A stretch of 10,686 bases of DNA, from contig JADGIF010000333.1 of the NCBI GenBank assembly GCA_018985225.1, positions 1 through 10,686 of the forward strand, given 5' to 3'. This document shows, piece after piece, positions 7,129-10,686 of this stretch (positions within the stretch are counted from its first letter, which is position 1; the number at the start of each line of letters is the position of its first letter). Source of the DNA: Amoeboradix gromovi (Eukaryota; Sanchytriomycota; Sanchytriomycetes; Sanchytriales; Sanchytriaceae). The notes under the pieces are model-generated. The model did no database searches and was not told the origin of the DNA. It saw only the letters and a program-made list of their open reading frames with translations. The position numbers and the translations under genes are program-made.

Positions 7129-9345
7129 TTACTGACCTCCTCCGACTACTAATTTTTTCAAGGAATCCATAAATACTTGCATCGATACATCATCTGTGAA
7201 TATCGCTTGTCCTTGCTGATTCTGCTGATAAGTGCTACTTGGATTCAATCTTGCTAACAGAAATCTTGCCTGAGAGGTATTCTGATCGCATACAATATAT
7301 CTAGGTACAGGGCACCTATCTACCAGTACTTCCTTGGCATCTATCTCTGGCTGTTCCATCAACTGCTTAATGTTGCTATACTCCTCTTGTTCTTGTAGTC
7401 CTTGTTTAATCCATTGTGCAACCTGGTCTCCTCTGTGAATCAGCAAATGGAAGTAAGTGTCCAAAAGCAATATAGTGTCTGAAGTAACACTTGCAGAGTC
7501 TAGTAATACAGGCTCGGGCTCTGTCGGTGTGTTGTAATTATATCTCATCAGACTAGGCTGTATCATCAAAATGCATTCACCTACTACTTCACTATTTAGC
7601 GCGTGTCGGTAGAAGGCTGTCTCATCCGGTGAATTGTTAAACACCTGCAAGAACTGCGACCTCCTTAAGTGAAATAAAAATTGGGGATACTGGCTGAATA
7701 ATGGATTTAAATAAAACGAAGACGGATCATCCTTTTGATAATCTGCGCATCTTTGGCACAACTTAATCAGCATTCTATCTAACCATCTTAAAACATCCGC
7801 TACTTCATCCACTTCAGCTTTGCTTGTAGCTATCCTGGCCATTGCTACTATAGCCGCCTCTTGGTCAAACGAGCTTAAAGAGTCCTGTCCATCAGGTGAT
7901 TGTCCAAAACTAAATTAGCATTTAAAGTACTTGCGAGCAATTGTGGTTACTCTACAAACAGTCTCACTGCCAGATTGAGTATTTCTTTGATAAATAACAA
8001 CAAATTGTATGTACCCAGTTGACTTGCTAGTAGGCTGTTGGTTGCCGTTTTCAAAGTAGAAAGTAAAATTTGAATGATTACTTAATGATGACATTCTGAA
8101 TAATGAGGTATTGCCAACACCAACAACAGAGTCACCTACATTGACGCTTTTTTTACAGCAAGATTGAACATTACCTATACAGCCAGTGACTTTGATATCT
8201 GTACTAGTAAACACCTCTATAGTACAATTTAACCCAGTATCTTCAATCTCCATGAAGAACTTTAACAAAGACTGTTTAAATATAGATGTATTAAAGCTAT
8301 CGCTTAGCACCATGCAACCATTTGTATAGCCGGCCAGCGATCTCATCTCAGCCAATCCCACTTGATCTAAACAACCGGTGTATAAATCAATAACATGTCC
8401 GTTCTCACTAGCACGCAAAGCTAGTTCATCATAGTGCTTAGTAGCCTTTTTAAAGAACGTAGTAGATTCTTTATCGATGTCGTGATGCGATCTAAGGTGT
8501 AATTTTAAGGGGATTTCAACAATCTGTCCTGGGCCAATTGTACAAGGACCACCAAGGAAAGTAAGAATACGAGCCCCTGATTTAGGGACAAGCTGCTCCA
8601 ATAGACTCGTAGCCACACACAAAGCAGTACCGGTACAGGTTTCAAACCGTTGATCAATTGGTGTAGCCCAAGGTGAAGGCTTTAAATTCTCAATAAAGCT
8701 AGTTAGTTGGAATTCAACCTGGCTTAAAGGGGCTAGGAACTTGGCAGAAGGCTGGTTCAGATGTAAAATAGTGGCAATATCCTTGCTGGTGTAAGGTTTA
8801 GCCTTGAAAGCGTAACATCTGGTTAAGCCCATAATATCAGATAGATCATAGAGAAAAGTATGCTTATGAAAAGTAATAAGACCAACTTGAGTAGATTCAG
8901 GAAGCAATTGAATTAACGCTAGCAATGTTTGTTTTAACGCTGCCAACTCAGATTCTAAAATTGATAAATCAATTACAAACAACAGCGTCATAGGCAAAGA
9001 CTGCTTTAAAACAAATTCATTGGTGGTATAACTGGGATGAGTTTCTGGCAATGGAGCTTGTTGGTTAGCAAGAAGTTGCTGAGGGATCATATTTTTATAC
9101 ATGCAGAACAAGCAAGAAAAAGATCCATTTTGTTCGATTTGAGTAAATGGATTTAATACAGCAGAGCAATTTGTACATCTGACTGGCTGATATAATCCCA
9201 ACTCAGGAAAGTCTCTAATATTCAGAGGGGAATAACATACAGCGGTAGGAAGAACCAATTTCGTATTAGCTTGTTTACAGTTCGGGAGTACGTTCCAAGT
9301 CATTCTTACACCGTCGTTTGCTTCAATTTGATGATACACTTCCAT
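7129..9345 (-). CDS. SEC23: Sec23, COPII coat GTPase-activating subunit, 731 aa, join(9345..7931, 7909..7129)
   Basis: Sec23 pairs with Sec24 in the inner COPII coat at ER exit sites and stimulates GTP hydrolysis by Sar1. The order of domains fits: N-terminal [10 protein letters not shown], a Sec23/24 zinc finger with Cys57, Cys60, Cys78 and Cys81, the trunk ([21 protein letters not shown]), a beta-sandwich, a helical domain ([46 protein letters not shown]), and a gelsolin-like end. Arg687 in [13 protein letters not shown] probably corresponds to the arginine finger inserted into Sar1. Exons are joined in the conserved VTTIARN segment, where the spliced Asn472 replaces Lys of the unspliced frame, and SFDQEAA follows as in animal and fungal Sec23. 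Length is slightly below the usual 760-770. The start ATG at 9345 gives the expected N-terminus. The gene ends GGQ followed by TAA. Confidence 0.96.
7910..7930 (-). other. 21-nt spliceosomal intron of SEC23
   Basis: On the minus strand it starts GTACTTTAAA and ends GCTAATTTAG, with a CTAAT branch-like element four bases from the end. It splits the Asn codon of the conserved VTTIARN motif after two bases. If retained, the TAA inside CTAAT is in frame and truncates the protein at residue 476, removing the helical and gelsolin-like domains. Confidence 0.95.
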
Positions 9346-9435
9346 GTAAATATATGTTGCGTTTGGAGGAGAATAGAATTAAAAAAGCAAATAAAATAAT
9401 TCAGATAAATTTATTTATAGCACTGCCGACAATTT
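9346..9435. other. 90-bp spacer between LST8 and SEC23 with poly(A) signal
   Basis: Both flanking genes are on the minus strand. The spacer is AT-rich and contains AATAAA on the minus strand at 9415-9410, 20 bases past the LST8 stop, probably its poly(A) signal. What remains for the SEC23 promoter and leader is about 64 bases. Confidence 0.55.
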
Positions 9436-10378
9436 CTAGGCTTGATCATTTAGTGCCACGCAAACAACTGCTTTTTGGTGACCGGTATATTGGCGAATGC
9501 TCTCACCTTGATTTATGTCCCATAGTCTTGCTGAATGATCGCTACTAACAGAAACCAGATACTGGCTATCTGCGGAGAACCTGCAGTCCCACACCCATCT
9601 TGAGTGTCCTTTTAGTGTTTTCAATTCACTTAAATCATCGGGATTAAACAATTTAATTGTAGAGTCGGCAGAGCATGTTGCCAGCGCCTGTCCATTTGGC
9701 GACATCATGCACTTAAGAATGTACCTGGAGTGCGCTGCAACCTCTTTTGTTAGCTTCATGGACTCATTAATCATAATTGCATCATCAGTTTTCGGGTCAT
9801 CAAAATTCTCATTTTCCCACTTGTAGAGTGTTCCGTTGTTGTTCACAGCATATAGCGCACTGCCATTGGGACTAATTGATACACTTCTCATCGCTATATC
9901 CTCAACTGGACATAGTTTAAGAAACGGTCTAAATTATTAATGATTACTTTTCGTACCTTATATCCCACATAACTATTTGTCCGATTTGATCAGCTGCGGC
10001 TACAAAATTCTTGTGAACTACCATGTGATTTAGTGTCTCATTATGCGGTATGATTTTGGGTGTGTTATTACTTCGCAAATCAAATAGGCGCAGATCTTGC
10101 TCACTACAACTTAATAAGCCAGGACCAAAAAAATAGTTACTAACTATGTTTCCAGGGTGATCTAAAGTCACCAAGGGCTTGGTGGTCGATTTTGTATCGA
10201 ATAGCTTAATTATGGAATTGCCACATCCTACCAGGAAATGCTTGTCTGCGCTAATATCCAGACAGTTTAGATGACTCTCAGGAAATGGTATTGTTTTGGA
10301 GGTTAGCCTTGTCAGCGCTTCCCAAAACTTAATTTGAGAATCAAAGCCACCAGTTACTAAAATTACAGATGATTCCAT
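9436..10378 (-). CDS. LST8: Lst8, WD40 subunit of TOR complexes, 304 aa, join(10378..9957, 9928..9436)
   Basis: Lst8 is a seven-bladed WD40 propeller that binds the kinase domain of TOR and is shared by TORC1 and TORC2. The protein starts MESSVILVTGGFDSQIKFWEA, matching the ILATAGYDHTVRFWQA start of human mLST8. It continues through LFDLRSN and GQIVMWDIR, and finishes with AAHSRYILKCMMSPNGQALATCSAD, GHSRWVWDCRFSADSQYLV and GHQKAVVCVALND. That ending is nearly identical to the human GHQKAVVCLAFND. The length of 304 residues agrees with yeast (about 303) and human (326). Exons are joined at Arg141 by a 28-nt intron. Stop is TAG at 9438-9436. No other TOR-complex gene is in the window. An in-frame TAG 30 bases before the ATG supports the start. 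Confidence 0.96.
9929..9956 (-). other. 28-nt spliceosomal intron of LST8
   Basis: On the minus strand it starts GTACGAAAAG and ends ATTAATAATTTAG. It splits an Arg codon (AG/A) after WDI. Length is not a multiple of three, and the TAA of GTAATC is in frame on retention. Removing it joins two halves of one Lst8 propeller, and about ten codons upstream of the first ATG of exon 2 become coding. Confidence 0.92.
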
Positions 10379-10686
10379 GATAGTCGCAAGGAGGTTAAGA
10401 TTTAGCTAAGCTAAATAAGGTACATAAGAAGGTATAGTACAAGAATTACTGATATTGGCTGTTGGAACACGCTACAAAATTAAGACATACTTTTAAAACA
10501 AATGTCTCTGCAGCTTGACCATTTTCTTGAATAAATCATTTATCGCGAATTTGTATATATTTTTGTATCATTTCAAGACTTTTTCAGATTTTCTAATAGC
10601 TTAAACACTCGATATTCTACCTTTTCGCAAATGGTAAATCAATTCTAAATAAATAATTAACAGGTACAGCATTCAAAGACGTATGA
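10379..10686. other. 308-bp interval upstream of LST8; no confident gene
   Basis: This should contain the LST8 promoter and possibly the edge of a neighbour. A 13-bp perfect inverted repeat TTAGCTAAGCTAA lies at 10402-10414, 24 bases upstream of the LST8 ATG, and could be a binding site. Near the right edge there are intron-like signals on both strands: plus strand 10634-10663 (ATG followed directly by GTAAATC...TTAACAG) and minus strand 10645-10667 (GTACCTGTTAAT...TTTAG). They overlap and cannot both be used in the same way. No long frame supports either. Confidence 0.4.
10402..10414. promoter_or_regulatory. 13-bp inverted repeat in the LST8 upstream region
   Basis: TTAGCT and AGCTAA flank a single central A, forming a perfect palindrome just upstream of the LST8 start codon. 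A regulatory role is a guess based on position; palindromes of this size occur by chance in AT-rich DNA. Confidence 0.2.

Noticed and set aside
7842-7930. SEC23 as a frameshifted pseudogene, because the frame breaks near 7915
   Set aside because: Removing a consensus-matching 21-nt intron restores VTTIARN...SFDQEAA exactly as in other Sec23 proteins.

Overview
The window comes from a very compact nuclear genome of a eukaryote. The genes are eukaryote-specific: a COPII coat subunit, the TOR-complex WD protein Lst8, a Cdc4/FBXW7-type F-box WD40 protein, an ELMO-domain protein and a CLU-type protein. Four genes are interrupted by very small spliceosomal introns of 19, 21, 21 and 28 nt. In each case removing the intron restores a family-conserved or continuous reading frame. 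TAA, TAG and TGA are all used as terminal stops, so the code looks standard. The DNA is AT-rich and several intergenic gaps are only 21 to 90 bp. I cannot name the species. Introns this small are known, for example, in dicyemid mesozoans, some parasitic rhizarians (Mikrocytos relatives), chlorarachniophyte nucleomorphs and heterotrich ciliates. The gene content argues against a nucleomorph, but the choice among the others is inference only.

Layout, left to right. 2-64 (+) is the last 20 codons of an RNase H-fold protein, most likely cellular RNase H1. 65-692 has no confident gene. 693-3632 (-) encodes a 972-residue PH-CLU-TPR protein with one 21-nt intron. After a 38-bp divergent spacer, 3671-4754 (+) encodes an ELMO-domain protein with a 19-nt intron. 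It converges, with 21 bp between stop codons, on 4776-6410 (-), a Cdc4/FBXW7-like F-box/WD40 protein. 6483-6809 (-) is a 108-codon open frame without ATG that ends in a CxxC...CxxC protein, probably the last exon of an undetected gene. 6938-7093 (-) is a possible 51-residue small ORF. 7129-9345 (-) is Sec23 with a 21-nt intron. 9436-10378 (-) is Lst8 with a 28-nt intron. 10379-10686 has no confident gene.

The genes do not form a pathway. They are housekeeping functions: ER export (Sec23), growth signalling (Lst8), SCF ubiquitin ligation (Cdc4/FBXW7-like), Arf-family GTPase regulation (ELMO domain), CLU-type function and RNA-DNA hybrid removal. I found no evidence for a new multi-gene system. 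The most notable points are the tiny introns, which double as premature-stop cassettes, the overlapping 3' ends of convergent genes, the PH domain placed where a CLU protein normally has its N-terminal region, and the overlooked zinc-motif exon.
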